Assembly (NCBI GenBank): GCA_029934475.1 | Contig: JAOZMC010000001.1 | Span: 1 to 64,000 of the forward strand | Direction: 5' to 3' | Length of the DNA stretch: 64,000 bases | DNA from: Arcobacteraceae bacterium | Lineage (GTDB): Bacteria; Campylobacterota; Campylobacteria; Campylobacterales; Arcobacteraceae | Shown here: in pieces, positions 1-9,091 of the stretch | Layout of the letters: each line of letters begins with the position of its first letter | Position numbering within the stretch: position 1 is the first letter of the stretch | Translations under genes and position numbers: made by a program | The notes under the pieces: model-generated | Told to the model about the DNA's origin: nothing | Seen by the model: only the letters and a program-made list of their open reading frames with translations | Databases searched by the model: none

Positions 1-15
1 GCAAGTCAGACAAGA

Positions 16-39
16 TACAGACCAAAAGTCTGGTCTGTA
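16..39 (-). terminator. Hairpin downstream of the cd1 cytochrome gene
   Basis: An 8-bp perfect stem (TACAGACC pairing with GGTCTGTA) closes an 8-nt loop just after the stop codon of the minus-strand cytochrome gene. In the minus direction it is followed by a modestly T-rich stretch, so it can serve as an intrinsic terminator. The T-run is weak, so this is an inference from position and symmetry. Confidence 0.5.
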
Positions 40-56
40 TAGAAAGGAACTAAAGT

Positions 57-1646
57 TTAGTTTCCTACAACAACATTTTTAGGTCTTGCATGAGAAAATA
101 TCCCAGCAGGAACTTCTAGTTTAAACTCTTTGACTACTTTTAGTGTTTTTGAGTCTAGTATCACAAGTTTGTTGCCAAAATATCCGGCACTTACATATAG
201 ATATTTACCATCTGCTGTGTATTCAGGAAAATGAGAGTGCCCTCCCACATCTACAGTCTTTGCTACCTCTAGAGTCTTTTTGTCTATAAATTGGATTTTC
301 CCTACTCCACCTCTGTCGCTTATGATGTCTATAGCTATGTATGGAGCATTTGGGTTTGCTGCTGGTGATTCTGATCCACCTGCTACATCTATTTGCTTGA
401 TGACTTCAAAAGTTTTTGCATCAAATGCAGTGACTACAGTCTTTTTGCAACTTTTTGCACTACCAAAGTTGGTGCCAAATCCTACAAGTCGTGAACCTAT
501 TTTTGTAATAGCTCCAGAGCCTGTATGAGGTACACATCCTGCTGGTATATCTTTGATGACCTTTTTCTTGTCGAAGTCTATCACCGCTAGTTTGTTGTCG
601 TCATAGGCAGCTATGATAAGCTTTTTGCCGTCTGGTGTCAACATAGCATCGTGCAAGTGTCGTCCTACATTTTTGATCTTCGTGACAGGCAGTGATGCTT
701 TGCTAGTATCCATAATCCAAACTTGACCTGACATCTCCAATGCGATAGCCACATAATTTTTATATGGAGTTGCAGTGATGCTTCCAGAGTCAGACTCTAT
801 CATCTTGCCTTTATGATTTTTGCCTTTTAGCTTCATGATCTTCACTGGCAACAATGTTTTTGCATCTAGCACAGCTACTGTATTTGGTATAAACGAACCA
901 GTGATGACATATTTGCCGTCAAATGATACTGCCAGAGACGGTCCTGTATATCCTACTTTGATACTTCTAACTGTTTGCATAGAATACAGGTCAACTTTAA
1001 ACAATCTTCCACCGTCTGTTTTGATATAAGCCCATCTTTTGTTGCTAGGATCAAAGTTTACTATGTGTGGAGCTTTTCTTGTGAGAATTTCCCCTACGAT
1101 TTTATTTTTGCCATTGAAAAATACTACTTTTGAGTTTTTTCCGTTTGAATAGGTCCCACGGCTTACGACAGCCATCAAACTTTCCATCTTGTCTATAGAA
1201 TAAGTTGGTTTTTTTGGCAACTTTGTTTCATCTGCTATGTTGACTTCCAAAGAATTTATCATATCCCTTTTGCTCCAAGACAGATCTTCTTTTGGATAAT
1301 ACTTCACCAGCATTGCTAAAGATTTGATCTGCTTTTTGCTTAGTCTATGTTTCCAAGCTGGCATCAAGCTTTTCAAGTTTGGACTTTCGCTTATCATCGC
1401 TTCTATCGCAGATACTGGAGTATCTTTGTATTTTGCACTATTTAGAGCAGGTCCTATAAACTTGCCTCTATCAGCTCCATGACAAGTGGCACAGTTTTCA
1501 ACAAAAAGCGAATCCACATTTGCTTTGTCGAAACCTGCTTTTTCTAGCTTACCAGCTTGAACTACTTGAACCAAACCTACCAACAACACAGCACACCCTA
1601 CTACAGAAGTAAATTTTGATCTACTCCACGACACACTATTTTTCAT
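57..1646 (-). CDS. Cytochrome cd1-family protein (NirS/NirN-like nitrite reductase family)
   Basis: This 529-residue exported protein has an N-terminal signal peptide (about residues 1-31), a single c-type haem site CATCH at residues 52-56, and a long C-terminal eight-bladed propeller of the cytochrome d1 type. The d1 part keeps histidine landmarks such as KAPH, RHLHD and VPHTGSG. Family members bind haem c and haem d1 in the periplasm and reduce nitrite to nitric oxide (NirS) or finish haem d1 synthesis (NirN). The sequence alone does not let me separate the two, and no other nir gene is in the window. The ATG is preceded by AAGGAGAG. It is transcribed away from htpG, with a hairpin after its stop. 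Confidence 0.8.
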   Translation of the reverse strand: MKNSVSWSRSKFTSVVGCAVLLVGLVQVVQAGKLEKAGFDKANVDSLFVENCATCHGADRGKFIGPALNSAKYKDTPVSAIEAMISESPNLKSLMPAWKHRLSKKQIKSLAMLVKYYPKEDLSWSKRDMINSLEVNIADETKLPKKPTYSIDKMESLMAVVSRGTYSNGKNSKVVFFNGKNKIVGEILTRKAPHIVNFDPSNKRWAYIKTDGGRLFKVDLYSMQTVRSIKVGYTGPSLAVSFDGKYVITGSFIPNTVAVLDAKTLLPVKIMKLKGKNHKGKMIESDSGSITATPYKNYVAIALEMSGQVWIMDTSKASLPVTKIKNVGRHLHDAMLTPDGKKLIIAAYDDNKLAVIDFDKKKVIKDIPAGCVPHTGSGAITKIGSRLVGFGTNFGSAKSCKKTVVTAFDAKTFEVIKQIDVAGGSESPAANPNAPYIAIDIISDRGGVGKIQFIDKKTLEVAKTVDVGGHSHFPEYTADGKYLYVSAGYFGNKLVILDSKTLKVVKEFKLEVPAGIFSHARPKNVVVGN

Positions 1647-1853
1647 AATCTCTCCTTTTTCGTATCGGTATAAATTTATGGCTATCTTGCCACAACCGAC
1701 ACACCTCTTGTCTAAACTATGAAAATAAACAAAAGTTGTGTATTATAACATAAAATATATAAAAGTATTACTTAAACTTAAAAAAAAAGCAAAAATTTGA
1801 TAAATTTATCTTTTTTGGATATAATCACTCTCAAATTTAACAAAAGGACAAAA
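1647..1853. promoter_or_regulatory. Divergent promoter region between the cd1 gene and htpG
   Basis: About 200 bp of AT-rich DNA separates the two divergent genes. For htpG a T-rich stretch followed by TATAAT (1820-1825) looks like the usual Campylobacterota housekeeping promoter. Just upstream lies a 12-bp palindrome, GATAAATTTATC (1799-1810), which could be an operator. I could not pick a clear -10 box for the leftward gene. Confidence 0.5.
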
Positions 1854-3782
1854 ATGGCAAAACATCAATTCAAGACAGAAGTAGATCAGCTACTTCATCT
1901 CATGACACACTCACTGTATTCACACAAGGAGATATTTATACGAGAGTTAGTATCAAATGCTAGCGATGCTATAGACAAGCTAAACTACTTGCGACTTACT
2001 GACGACAAACTCAAAGAGGACAAATATAGCGGTGCTATAAATATAAAGATAGATGAAAAAGATAGCTCTATAACTATAGCGGACAACGGTATAGGTATGG
2101 ACGAAGAGGATCTGCTAAGCTCTATAGGGACTATAGCTAAGTCAGGTACCAAATCATTTGTAGAGGCTATGAGTGGCGATGCAAAAAAGGACAGTAACTT
2201 GATAGGTCAGTTTGGTGTAGGGTTTTATAGTGTATTTATGGTAGCATCAAAAGTAGATGTAATATCAAAAAAGGCAGGTCAAGACCAAGCATACAAATGG
2301 TCAAGCGATGGCACAGGAGAGTTTGAGCTAAGCAGTTGCACCAAAGATGAAAGTGGCACTGTGATATATATCAAGCTCAAAGAGGAAGAAAAGAGCGACT
2401 ATACCTCAAAGTATAAGGTCAAAGAGGTAGTCAAAAAATACTCAGACCATATAGCATATCCTATATACTTAAACTACCAAGAGATGGTGACACAAGAGCT
2501 AAGCGACGAAGTCAAAAAAGCAAATGAAAAAAAAGATGAAAAAGATAAGATACAGCCAGTTAGCACACTAGAGCAAAAACGAGAACAGATCAACGAAGCA
2601 AAAGCTCTATGGACACAACCAAAAGCAAAGCTAAAAAAACAAGAATATCAAGACTTTTACAAGACAATATCACACGACAGCGAAGAGCCTATGGCATATG
2701 TGCATACCAAAGCCGAAGGAGTCAACAACTACACAACTTTATTTTATATTCCAAAAAAAGCTCCTATGGATATGTATAGGGTGGATTATAAACCCGGTGT
2801 CAAACTATATGTCAAACGAGTGTTTATCACAGACGATGAAAAGGAGCTACTACCAACATATTTGCGATTTGTCAAAGGTATCATAGATAGCGATGATCTG
2901 CCTTTAAATGTCAGCCGTGAGTTGCTCCAAGAAAATAAAATCATGGCAAATATCAAACAATCATCGATCAAAAAGGTGTTAGCCGAGATAAAAAAGTTAT
3001 CAAAAAAACCAGATACTTACAAGGATTTTACAGCACAATACAACCGCCCACTCAAAGAGGGAGCATATCAAGACTATACAAACAAAGATGCCATCATGGA
3101 GCTAATCCGATACAAATCGACCCACGATAGCGAAGTTATGACATCGCTAGAGGAGTACAAAGCTAGAGCCGACACAGAACAAAAAGCGATATTTTATATA
3201 GTAGGTGATAGCGAAAATATGCTACGAAACTCACCGCTACTAGAAAGCTATACCAAAAACAAAATAGAAGTGCTAATACTAGACGACAAAGAGGTAGATG
3301 AAGTAGTAGCACCATCGCTAGGAAGTTATAAAGAGTGGCAGTTTAAAGATATATCATCTGTAGATGCCCCTGCAACTAAAAAAGATGAGAAAAAAGAGGC
3401 CGAAACCAAAAAAGAGTTTGAACCACTGACGAAAAAAATCAAAGCCATACTAGGCGATGAGGTCAAAGATGTGCAGATAACCGACAGGTTAAACACCTCG
3501 CCATCGTGTGTCATAAAAGACCCAGACGACCCTATGGCACAGATGGCAGGTATGATGAAAGCTATGGGACAAGAGGTGCCACCATCTGCTCCGATACTGC
3601 AGATAAATCCAGACCACAATATAGTCAAGTCATTGAACAAAACAGAGGACAAAGTGCTGATAGAAAATATATCGCACCTGCTACTAGACCAAGCGAAGCT
3701 AAGCGAAGGGTTAGATATCAAAGACACAGTATCGTATATAAATCGTGTCAATACTATGCTCGGTATGGCTATAGACAAGTAG
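1854..3782 (+). CDS. htpG: Chaperone protein HtpG (bacterial Hsp90)
   Basis: This 642-residue protein is the cytosolic Hsp90 chaperone, an ATP-driven dimeric clamp that helps clients fold under stress. The GHKL ATPase core is intact: ELVSNASDA at about 31-39, DNGIGM at 77-82 and GQFGVGFYS at about 118-126. The open frame runs further upstream to 1797, but the homologous start is the ATG at 1854, with AAAGGA a few bases before it and a TATAAT box at 1820. A charged linker near residue 240 and the middle and C-terminal domains follow. The stop TAG shares its last base with the GTG start of trpA, suggesting translational coupling. Confidence 0.95.
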   Translation: MAKHQFKTEVDQLLHLMTHSLYSHKEIFIRELVSNASDAIDKLNYLRLTDDKLKEDKYSGAINIKIDEKDSSITIADNGIGMDEEDLLSSIGTIAKSGTKSFVEAMSGDAKKDSNLIGQFGVGFYSVFMVASKVDVISKKAGQDQAYKWSSDGTGEFELSSCTKDESGTVIYIKLKEEEKSDYTSKYKVKEVVKKYSDHIAYPIYLNYQEMVTQELSDEVKKANEKKDEKDKIQPVSTLEQKREQINEAKALWTQPKAKLKKQEYQDFYKTISHDSEEPMAYVHTKAEGVNNYTTLFYIPKKAPMDMYRVDYKPGVKLYVKRVFITDDEKELLPTYLRFVKGIIDSDDLPLNVSRELLQENKIMANIKQSSIKKVLAEIKKLSKKPDTYKDFTAQYNRPLKEGAYQDYTNKDAIMELIRYKSTHDSEVMTSLEEYKARADTEQKAIFYIVGDSENMLRNSPLLESYTKNKIEVLILDDKEVDEVVAPSLGSYKEWQFKDISSVDAPATKKDEKKEAETKKEFEPLTKKIKAILGDEVKDVQITDRLNTSPSCVIKDPDDPMAQMAGMMKAMGQEVPPSAPILQINPDHNIVKSLNKTEDKVLIENISHLLLDQAKLSEGLDIKDTVSYINRVNTMLGMAIDK

Positions 3783-4519
3783 TGAAAAAGCTCGTAGGGT
3801 TTATCACTTCTAGCTACCCAAACCCCAACTTCACGGTGGATTTGGTGCTATCTATGGCGGAAGCTGGTATGGATATAGTAGAACTAGGTGTGCCGTTTAG
3901 CGACCCTGTAGCAGATGGTGCAGTGATAGAAGAAGCGAGCCACGAGGCCATAAAAGCTGGCTTTCGGTTTGATGATATTTTTACTATATCATCAAAAATA
4001 GCAGGCACTATAGATACATATGCCATGGGATATACAAATATGTTTTATAGATACGGTATAGAAAACTATATCAAAAAGGCTAGCCAGATAGGTATCAAAG
4101 GCACACTCATCCCAGATATGCCATATGAAGAATCAGTGGTGTATAGAGACTTACAAAGTCAATATGGCCATAAGTTTGTGGATTTTGTAGCTCCGACCGA
4201 TAACAAAGAGAGGATAAAGCATATCCTCCAACACAGCTCAAACTTTGTGTATCTTGTAGCATATGCTGGTATCACAGGTCAAGCTACACGCACAGACCTA
4301 TCTCAAACTATCGCAAACATACGACAAACTACCGATACTCCGGTGTATCTAGGGTTTGGAGTAGATGAAAACAATGCCAAAAAAAAGGCAGCAAATGTAG
4401 ATGGAGTGATAGTTGGAACCGCTTTTGTGAGAGATCTTTTGGACAAAAGTTTGAATTTTAAAGAAAAACTGGATAAAATAACAAAAAAAACAAAGATGAT
4501 AAAGGATCAAATATGTTAA
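3782..4519 (+). CDS. trpA: Tryptophan synthase alpha subunit
   Basis: TrpA cleaves indole-3-glycerol phosphate to indole and passes the indole to TrpB in the last step of tryptophan synthesis. The 245-residue TIM-barrel protein carries VELGVPFSDPVADG, with Glu34 and Asp45 matching the family catalytic Glu49 and Asp60. The start is the GTG overlapping the htpG stop (TAGTG); everything upstream in this frame is the htpG shadow. It is slightly shorter at the N-terminus than the enteric enzyme. Its end overlaps the next lipoprotein gene by 7 nt. trpB is absent here, and trpD lies 25 kb away, so the trp genes are scattered. Confidence 0.93.
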   Translation: MKKLVGFITSSYPNPNFTVDLVLSMAEAGMDIVELGVPFSDPVADGAVIEEASHEAIKAGFRFDDIFTISSKIAGTIDTYAMGYTNMFYRYGIENYIKKASQIGIKGTLIPDMPYEESVVYRDLQSQYGHKFVDFVAPTDNKERIKHILQHSSNFVYLVAYAGITGQATRTDLSQTIANIRQTTDTPVYLGFGVDENNAKKKAANVDGVIVGTAFVRDLLDKSLNFKEKLDKITKKTKMIKDQIC

Positions 4520-5064
4520 AAAGATTGAGTTTAGTAGTAGCGGTGGCAGTTTTGTTTGCAGGATGTGCCAAGATGGACAAAGGTGGACAAGGGTTTGTAG
4601 TGCCTATATCTATGGATACTATAAATATGAATGTGAAGAAAAACTTTCCTATGGACAAAAAGATAGGTGAAGGTATGTTTGGTGGTGTTGTCACGCTTCT
4701 TGACCCAGAAGTTGCCGGCAAAAGTGGCTCGGACGAGCTGGCTATCGGATCAAATTTTTCTTTCAAGACAAATCTGTTGCCGACTGTTATCAAAGGTGCA
4801 GTATCTTTAGCTAGTGGTATTAGATATGAAAAAGAGACAAAGTCGCTGTATCTAGACAAACCCGAAGTCCAAGAGATAAAGCTAGGCAACACAGCCTTGT
4901 CAAAATATATCTCAAAAGAACAAAGAGAACAGATAACAGACCTGCTAGTCGATGCCTTGAAAAAAGAGAAGATACACACACTAGACAAAAACGATTACAA
5001 AACAGGTTTTGTCAAAGCAGTGCGAGTCAACAACGGCAAAGTAGAAGCCGTAGTCGGATTTTAG
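4513..5064 (+). CDS. DUF1439 (YceB-like) lipoprotein
   Basis: A 183-residue predicted lipoprotein with signal and lipobox LFAGC (Cys18). The mature part resembles the DUF1439/YceB family, thought to be lipid-binding-fold lipoproteins of unknown role; the family assignment rests on overall pattern and is moderate. It overlaps the trpA stop by 7 nt and is followed by tatB after 22 nt, so it is co-transcribed with both. Confidence 0.7.
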   Translation: MLKRLSLVVAVAVLFAGCAKMDKGGQGFVVPISMDTINMNVKKNFPMDKKIGEGMFGGVVTLLDPEVAGKSGSDELAIGSNFSFKTNLLPTVIKGAVSLASGIRYEKETKSLYLDKPEVQEIKLGNTALSKYISKEQREQITDLLVDALKKEKIHTLDKNDYKTGFVKAVRVNNGKVEAVVGF

Positions 5065-5086
5065 CCTGATATTGTAGGAGTTTGAT

Positions 5087-5440
5087 ATGTTTGGTATGGG
5101 ATTTATGGAGATATTGTTTATAGCGGTCATCGCTATCATCGCTCTAGGACCAGACAAGCTACCAAATGCTCTAGTGCAGATGGCAAAGATGTTCAAAAAG
5201 ATAAAGCACGGCATAGATGATGCGAAGTCATCACTAGACAGCGAACTTCATATATCACAGATGAAAGAAGAGGCAAACAGTCTCAAAGCAAACTTAGAAA
5301 ATACCACTATGAAGCTAAACTCAGGGTTGAGCGATATAGTAGACGAAACCAAACAGACCAAAAAGCCAAAGAGACCAAAAAAGTCCAAAACACCCAAAAA
5401 ACAAGAGAACATAGAGTTTGAAAAACCAAAGACCAAATAA
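5087..5440 (+). CDS. tatB: Sec-independent protein translocase TatB
   Basis: A 117-residue protein with one N-terminal membrane helix (about 5-20), the LGPDKLP hinge, an amphipathic helix and a long lysine-rich tail. This is the TatB layout: it binds TatC to form the receptor for twin-arginine signal peptides. It is coupled directly to tatC (ATG overlapping its TAA by one base), which favours TatB over TatA; the separate TatA is at 43559. Confidence 0.9.
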   Translation: MFGMGFMEILFIAVIAIIALGPDKLPNALVQMAKMFKKIKHGIDDAKSSLDSELHISQMKEEANSLKANLENTTMKLNSGLSDIVDETKQTKKPKRPKKSKTPKKQENIEFEKPKTK

Positions 5441-6186
5441 TGTTTGAAAATATCAAGCCTCACTTAGCAGACCTACGAAAACGACTGACTATATCTATGC
5501 TAGTGCTAGTAGCAGCGTTTTTCGCTTGTTTTGCTGTGTATGAGCCGATATTGGGCTGGATGATGGTGCCTGTAAATGCTGTGTTGCCAGAGGGTTCGCA
5601 TATGGTAGCCATAGAGGTCCAAGAGACCTTTTTCACGGCACTCAAAGTATCGTTTTTTGCTGGGTTTATAGTGTCGTTGCCTATAATTTTCTGGCAGTTT
5701 TGGTTGTTTGTAGCTCCGGGGCTATATGAAAACGAAAAAAAGTTTGTCATACCGTTTGTGTTTTTTGCTACTTTGATGTTTTTGACGGGTGCTAGCTTTG
5801 CATACTATATAGTCGTGCCTATAGGGTTTGAGTTTTTGATAAATTTTGGTAGCACTGTTGTGACCGTGCTACCAAGTATCGGCAAATATGTTGGATTTTT
5901 CACTAAACTACTGTTTGGATTTGGTGTGGCATTTGAGTTGCCTGTCATCACATTTTTCCTAGCAACCGTGGGACTTGTATCTGACAAAACCTTGAAAGAC
6001 TTTTTTCGCTATGCGATTATCATGATATTTATATTGTCAGCTTTGCTTACTCCACCAGATGTTATCACACAATTTTTGATGTCAGGACCACTCATACTAC
6101 TATATGGGGTCTCTATACTTATAGCAAAAGCGATAAATCCACACAAAGAAGACGACACAGACGAAAGCTGCGAGGAGGAGTATTAG
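5440..6186 (+). CDS. tatC: Sec-independent protein translocase TatC
   Basis: A 248-residue polytopic inner-membrane protein with six predicted helices and the TatC N-terminal signature, including PHLADLRKRL and the FxFWxFxxPGLYxxE-type stretch near residues 85-100. TatC recognises the RR signal and nucleates the translocase for folded exported proteins. Its 3' end (codons for EEEY) also forms the purine-rich AGGAGGAG that precedes the apparent queA start, so tatC and queA look translationally coupled. Confidence 0.95.
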   Translation: MFENIKPHLADLRKRLTISMLVLVAAFFACFAVYEPILGWMMVPVNAVLPEGSHMVAIEVQETFFTALKVSFFAGFIVSLPIIFWQFWLFVAPGLYENEKKFVIPFVFFATLMFLTGASFAYYIVVPIGFEFLINFGSTVVTVLPSIGKYVGFFTKLLFGFGVAFELPVITFFLATVGLVSDKTLKDFFRYAIIMIFILSALLTPPDVITQFLMSGPLILLYGVSILIAKAINPHKEDDTDESCEEEY

Positions 6187-7201
6187 CTACTACACATCTG
6201 CTTATGATTTTTCGCTACCACAGCACCACATAGCTACAAAACCAGTATATCCACCTACGAAAGCCCGACTTCTCATATACGACAGAAACACAGAACAAAC
6301 TACACACGAGACTTTTAAAAATATCTTGAGCTACTTGCCTGACAATCTATCGGTATATCTCAACGATACCAAAGTGATAAAAGCCAGAATATATGGGCAA
6401 AAACCCACAGGTGGCAAGGTAGAATTGTTGGTTTTGCGATACATAGATGATTTTCGTTGTATGGTGTATATCAAAGGCAAAGTTCATGCAAATACACAGA
6501 TAAAATTTCAAGATGATTTAGTAGCAAATATATTGGAAGTTTCAAATGATGGCTCAAAGATAGTAGAGTTTATAAGACAAAATCACAAACTGACATTTAC
6601 AGACCTTGTAGGGATATTGGAACACATAGGACATATTCCCCTACCGTCTTATATCAAAAGAGCAGACGATATAGACGATACTAAAGATTACCAAACTATA
6701 TTTGCCAAACATTATGGAGCAGTAGCATCGCCTACGGCATCTTTGCATTTCGATGAAAAGTTGTTTGAAAAGTTTAAACAGAAATATGACCTAAACTATC
6801 TCACACTTCATATAGGAGCTGGGACATTTAAGCCTGTAGATGTAGATGATATACGGGATTTTGCTATCCATCGTGAGGTTTATGAGATACCAGACAAAAC
6901 TATAATAGCCTTGCAAAACAAACAAAACAAAAATATGTGCATAGGCACTACAGTTACTAGAACTTTGGAGTATTATTATAAAACCAAACAGCCACACGGG
7001 CTGTGCGATCTGTTTTTGCACCCTTTAAACCCACCACAGCTCACCGATATATTGTTGACAAATTTTCACCTACCTAGATCTACTTTGATAATGCTTGTAG
7101 CATCTTTTGTAGGTGTCCAAAAAACTATGAAACTATACAAAGATGCTATAGATAGGGGCTATAGGTTCTATTCTTATGGTGATGCTATGCTGGTGCTGTA
7201 A
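6182..7201 (+). CDS. queA: S-adenosylmethionine:tRNA ribosyltransferase-isomerase QueA, apparent ATT start
   Basis: QueA transfers and rearranges the ribose of SAM onto preQ1-tRNA, giving epoxyqueuosine in wobble-modified tRNAs. The first in-frame ATG (6326) would remove about 48 residues that clearly belong to the family: the frame upstream reads TSAYDFSLP, then KARLLIYDR, then LNDTKVIKARIYG. In this frame there is no ATG, GTG, TTG or CTG between the stop at 6134 and 6326. The only plausible initiation codon is ATT at 6182, right behind AGGAGGAG (6173-6180). That start gives 339 residues, the normal length. The gene overlaps the tatC stop by 5 nt and converges with the next gene, overlapping it by 17 nt. 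Confidence 0.85.
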   Translation: MSYYTSAYDFSLPQHHIATKPVYPPTKARLLIYDRNTEQTTHETFKNILSYLPDNLSVYLNDTKVIKARIYGQKPTGGKVELLVLRYIDDFRCMVYIKGKVHANTQIKFQDDLVANILEVSNDGSKIVEFIRQNHKLTFTDLVGILEHIGHIPLPSYIKRADDIDDTKDYQTIFAKHYGAVASPTASLHFDEKLFEKFKQKYDLNYLTLHIGAGTFKPVDVDDIRDFAIHREVYEIPDKTIIALQNKQNKNMCIGTTVTRTLEYYYKTKQPHGLCDLFLHPLNPPQLTDILLTNFHLPRSTLIMLVASFVGVQKTMKLYKDAIDRGYRFYSYGDAMLVL

Positions 7202-7954
7202 AGTTTTGGATAGTATCTATGATAGCTATAGTATCTGCTTTGTGAGATGGGCTTAGCATACCAAATATTTTCATCATCTCTAAGATTATGAAGCAGTTTT
7301 TTTGGTCAAACACAAACACTGAAAGCTCTTTTTTATTGGTACATCTTCCTATAAGATTTTTTGTTTGAAGCTCACAGATAGGAAAACAAAAATACAACAT
7401 AGGCTGTGTGCCTACCGCTCTTTGTTTTTCTCTTATAGTTATCTGTGCTATTATCTCAAGAGAACCAAACCTGTGAACTAGTTGTGGATATTCTATAGTC
7501 ATAGCATCGAACTTGATACTATTTATAGTTTTTTCGCTTGGGTGTGTTCTTTTTATTTGACAATGCTTATGGTTGTCCAATAAATTTTCATCATCTATAT
7601 TTGATACAAACTCCTTCAGACTTGTGAGTTCTTTGCTTGATATAACACCCCAACTATAAAAATAAAATAGATACTCTGATAGCTCATAAAGCGATTTTGT
7701 CTTGCCATTGTAGGCTTCAAATGTTATATGCTTGAGGGTAGTCTTGTCAAAATTTTTGTCTGTTGTGTGTATGTCGTATCCTATTTGCCATTCTATATAG
7801 TTGTCATGTCCTATTGGCTTGCTTCTTGACGCATATGGCAAACCATAGTCCAATATGGAGCTTCTTTTTTTATTCGTATTTTTCCAGATGTTGTTGTAAG
7901 TGGCACAAGTGCCTCTATCTTTTTATTTGTTTTGTCTGTTTTAGCTATTTGCAT
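7185..7954 (-). pseudogene. R.PabI-like restriction enzyme (DNA glycosylase type), frameshifted at an A7 tract
   Basis: The longest open frame (7185-7853) starts at a TTG and lacks its N-terminus. The true 5' end is an ATG at 7954 behind AGGAG, overlapping the methyltransferase stop. Its frame reads LVPLTTTSGKIRIKK, then loses register at seven A residues (minus strand, 7865-7871). With one more A, or a -1 ribosomal slip, it continues as RSSILDYGLPYASR into the long frame, giving a 256-residue protein. E55-x4-Y60, K177 and H238-x2-D241 match in spacing the R.PabI residues I recall (E63/Y68, K154, H211/D214). R.PabI excises adenine from its site and is known with relatives in Helicobacter. Family call is by pattern only; it may be dead, phase-variable or recoded. 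Confidence 0.6.
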
Positions 7955-9086
7955 AATGCTCTCCTAATAATATTTTAAAATACTTCTCTATATATTGTTT
8001 TGCTATGGATTTGTATTTAGTTTGTTCAAAATCAAACACAGCATAATATTTTCTTAGATGATGTTGATAAAACAAACTATCCAATATAAAATATTTTTTG
8101 TATTGTTTAAACAAACCATCGTCTATAATCACATCACAGTTGCCGAGATAATACGGCACACAACTGGCATATCTTTTAAACACATCTACATATATATAGT
8201 AGTCTAGTTTATCTTTTTTGACTATTATGGCATTTTGATTGTTTTTATTTACAAAGGTTCTATTTCGTCTCAAAGCGTTTATATCTCTCATAGTCCAAAA
8301 CAGTATAGAGTCTCTGTCTACAGTCGCATATTTGTTTGGATATTTGGCTATATAGTTTGAGATATAGTCATAGTTGTTTTGCTTAAAAATCAAACTATTC
8401 TCCAATTCAAAATCAAAATTTTGTATATAGTCATAACTCATACCGTTTTCCTCTTTTTGATACAAAGCTATCACTATAGGAAACTGCATAGTCTTTGATG
8501 TTTGAGAGAAGCTATCGCTACTAATAACTTTTGTTTTTACGAGTTTGTAGTTTTTTGCAAAATCTTTCAAGCAGTTGAAGTTTGCTTTTTTGATAAGATA
8601 TGACAAAGGGTGCAATACACACACGATGTCAGCATCAAGTTTGGCATATGAACGCAAAAATGAAACCCCCAAATCTCTCGTATCTATATCTGTGTCTATG
8701 CTAAACTTGACTTTTTTTATATCGTTACGTATCATAGATGTTTTGTCGTTGTATGGTGGGTTACCTACTATACATAGACGGCTATCTTTTGATATACCAT
8801 ACTTTTCTCTACTGACATCATACAGGGCATTGTGGTTGAAAAACCTAGCTGTGGGTATGTTTGTTTTTGCACTTGACACAGCCGTGCTGTCTATGTCGTT
8901 GCCTATCTTTTGACACCTTGTATTATACGATAAAAAGTTGCCATAGCCACAAGAGCTATCAAGTACAGTCCAGCTGTCATCTATGTAAGAGCGGACAAAC
9001 TTCCACACAGTGTTTGTATGCTCCGTGCTGGTATAGTAGCTACCTAGATTTATCCTGTCTTTGGTTTTGAGATGATATTGTTCCAT
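7941..9086 (-). CDS. N6-adenine DNA methyltransferase, type II modification partner
   Basis: A 381-residue SAM-dependent methyltransferase with motif I VLDSSCGYGNF (about 43-53) and the catalytic motif IV NPPY near residue 110, which marks N6-adenine transfer. The N-terminal LGSYYTS stretch resembles motif X. The restriction gene follows directly with a 14-nt overlap, so this is a type II restriction-modification pair. The frame is open up to a TTG at 9101, but the ATG at 9086 fits better: TACAAT (9092-9097) sits 5 nt upstream and there is no Shine-Dalgarno site, pointing to a leaderless transcript. The target site cannot be told from sequence; GTAC would be expected if the partner is a true PabI relative. 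Confidence 0.8.
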   Translation of the reverse strand: MEQYHLKTKDRINLGSYYTSTEHTNTVWKFVRSYIDDSWTVLDSSCGYGNFLSYNTRCQKIGNDIDSTAVSSAKTNIPTARFFNHNALYDVSREKYGISKDSRLCIVGNPPYNDKTSMIRNDIKKVKFSIDTDIDTRDLGVSFLRSYAKLDADIVCVLHPLSYLIKKANFNCLKDFAKNYKLVKTKVISSDSFSQTSKTMQFPIVIALYQKEENGMSYDYIQNFDFELENSLIFKQNNYDYISNYIAKYPNKYATVDRDSILFWTMRDINALRRNRTFVNKNNQNAIIVKKDKLDYYIYVDVFKRYASCVPYYLGNCDVIIDDGLFKQYKKYFILDSLFYQHHLRKYYAVFDFEQTKYKSIAKQYIEKYFKILLGEHYANS

Positions 9087-9091
9087 TTGGT

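Noticed and set aside
3326-3778. Long minus-strand frame opposite htpG (150 codons)
   Set aside because: It is a shadow of htpG codon bias with no start signal or recognisable protein; the same holds for other long antisense frames in clpX, rsmE, cysS, argS and nuoG.
3506-3781. Open frame extending trpA 92 codons upstream into htpG
   Set aside because: It overlaps htpG, has no TrpA homology, and the GTG at 3782 gives the expected N-terminus.
6326-7201. queA beginning at the ATG at 6326
   Set aside because: This would drop about 48 conserved residues; upstream codons clearly belong to QueA, so the ATT start is preferred.
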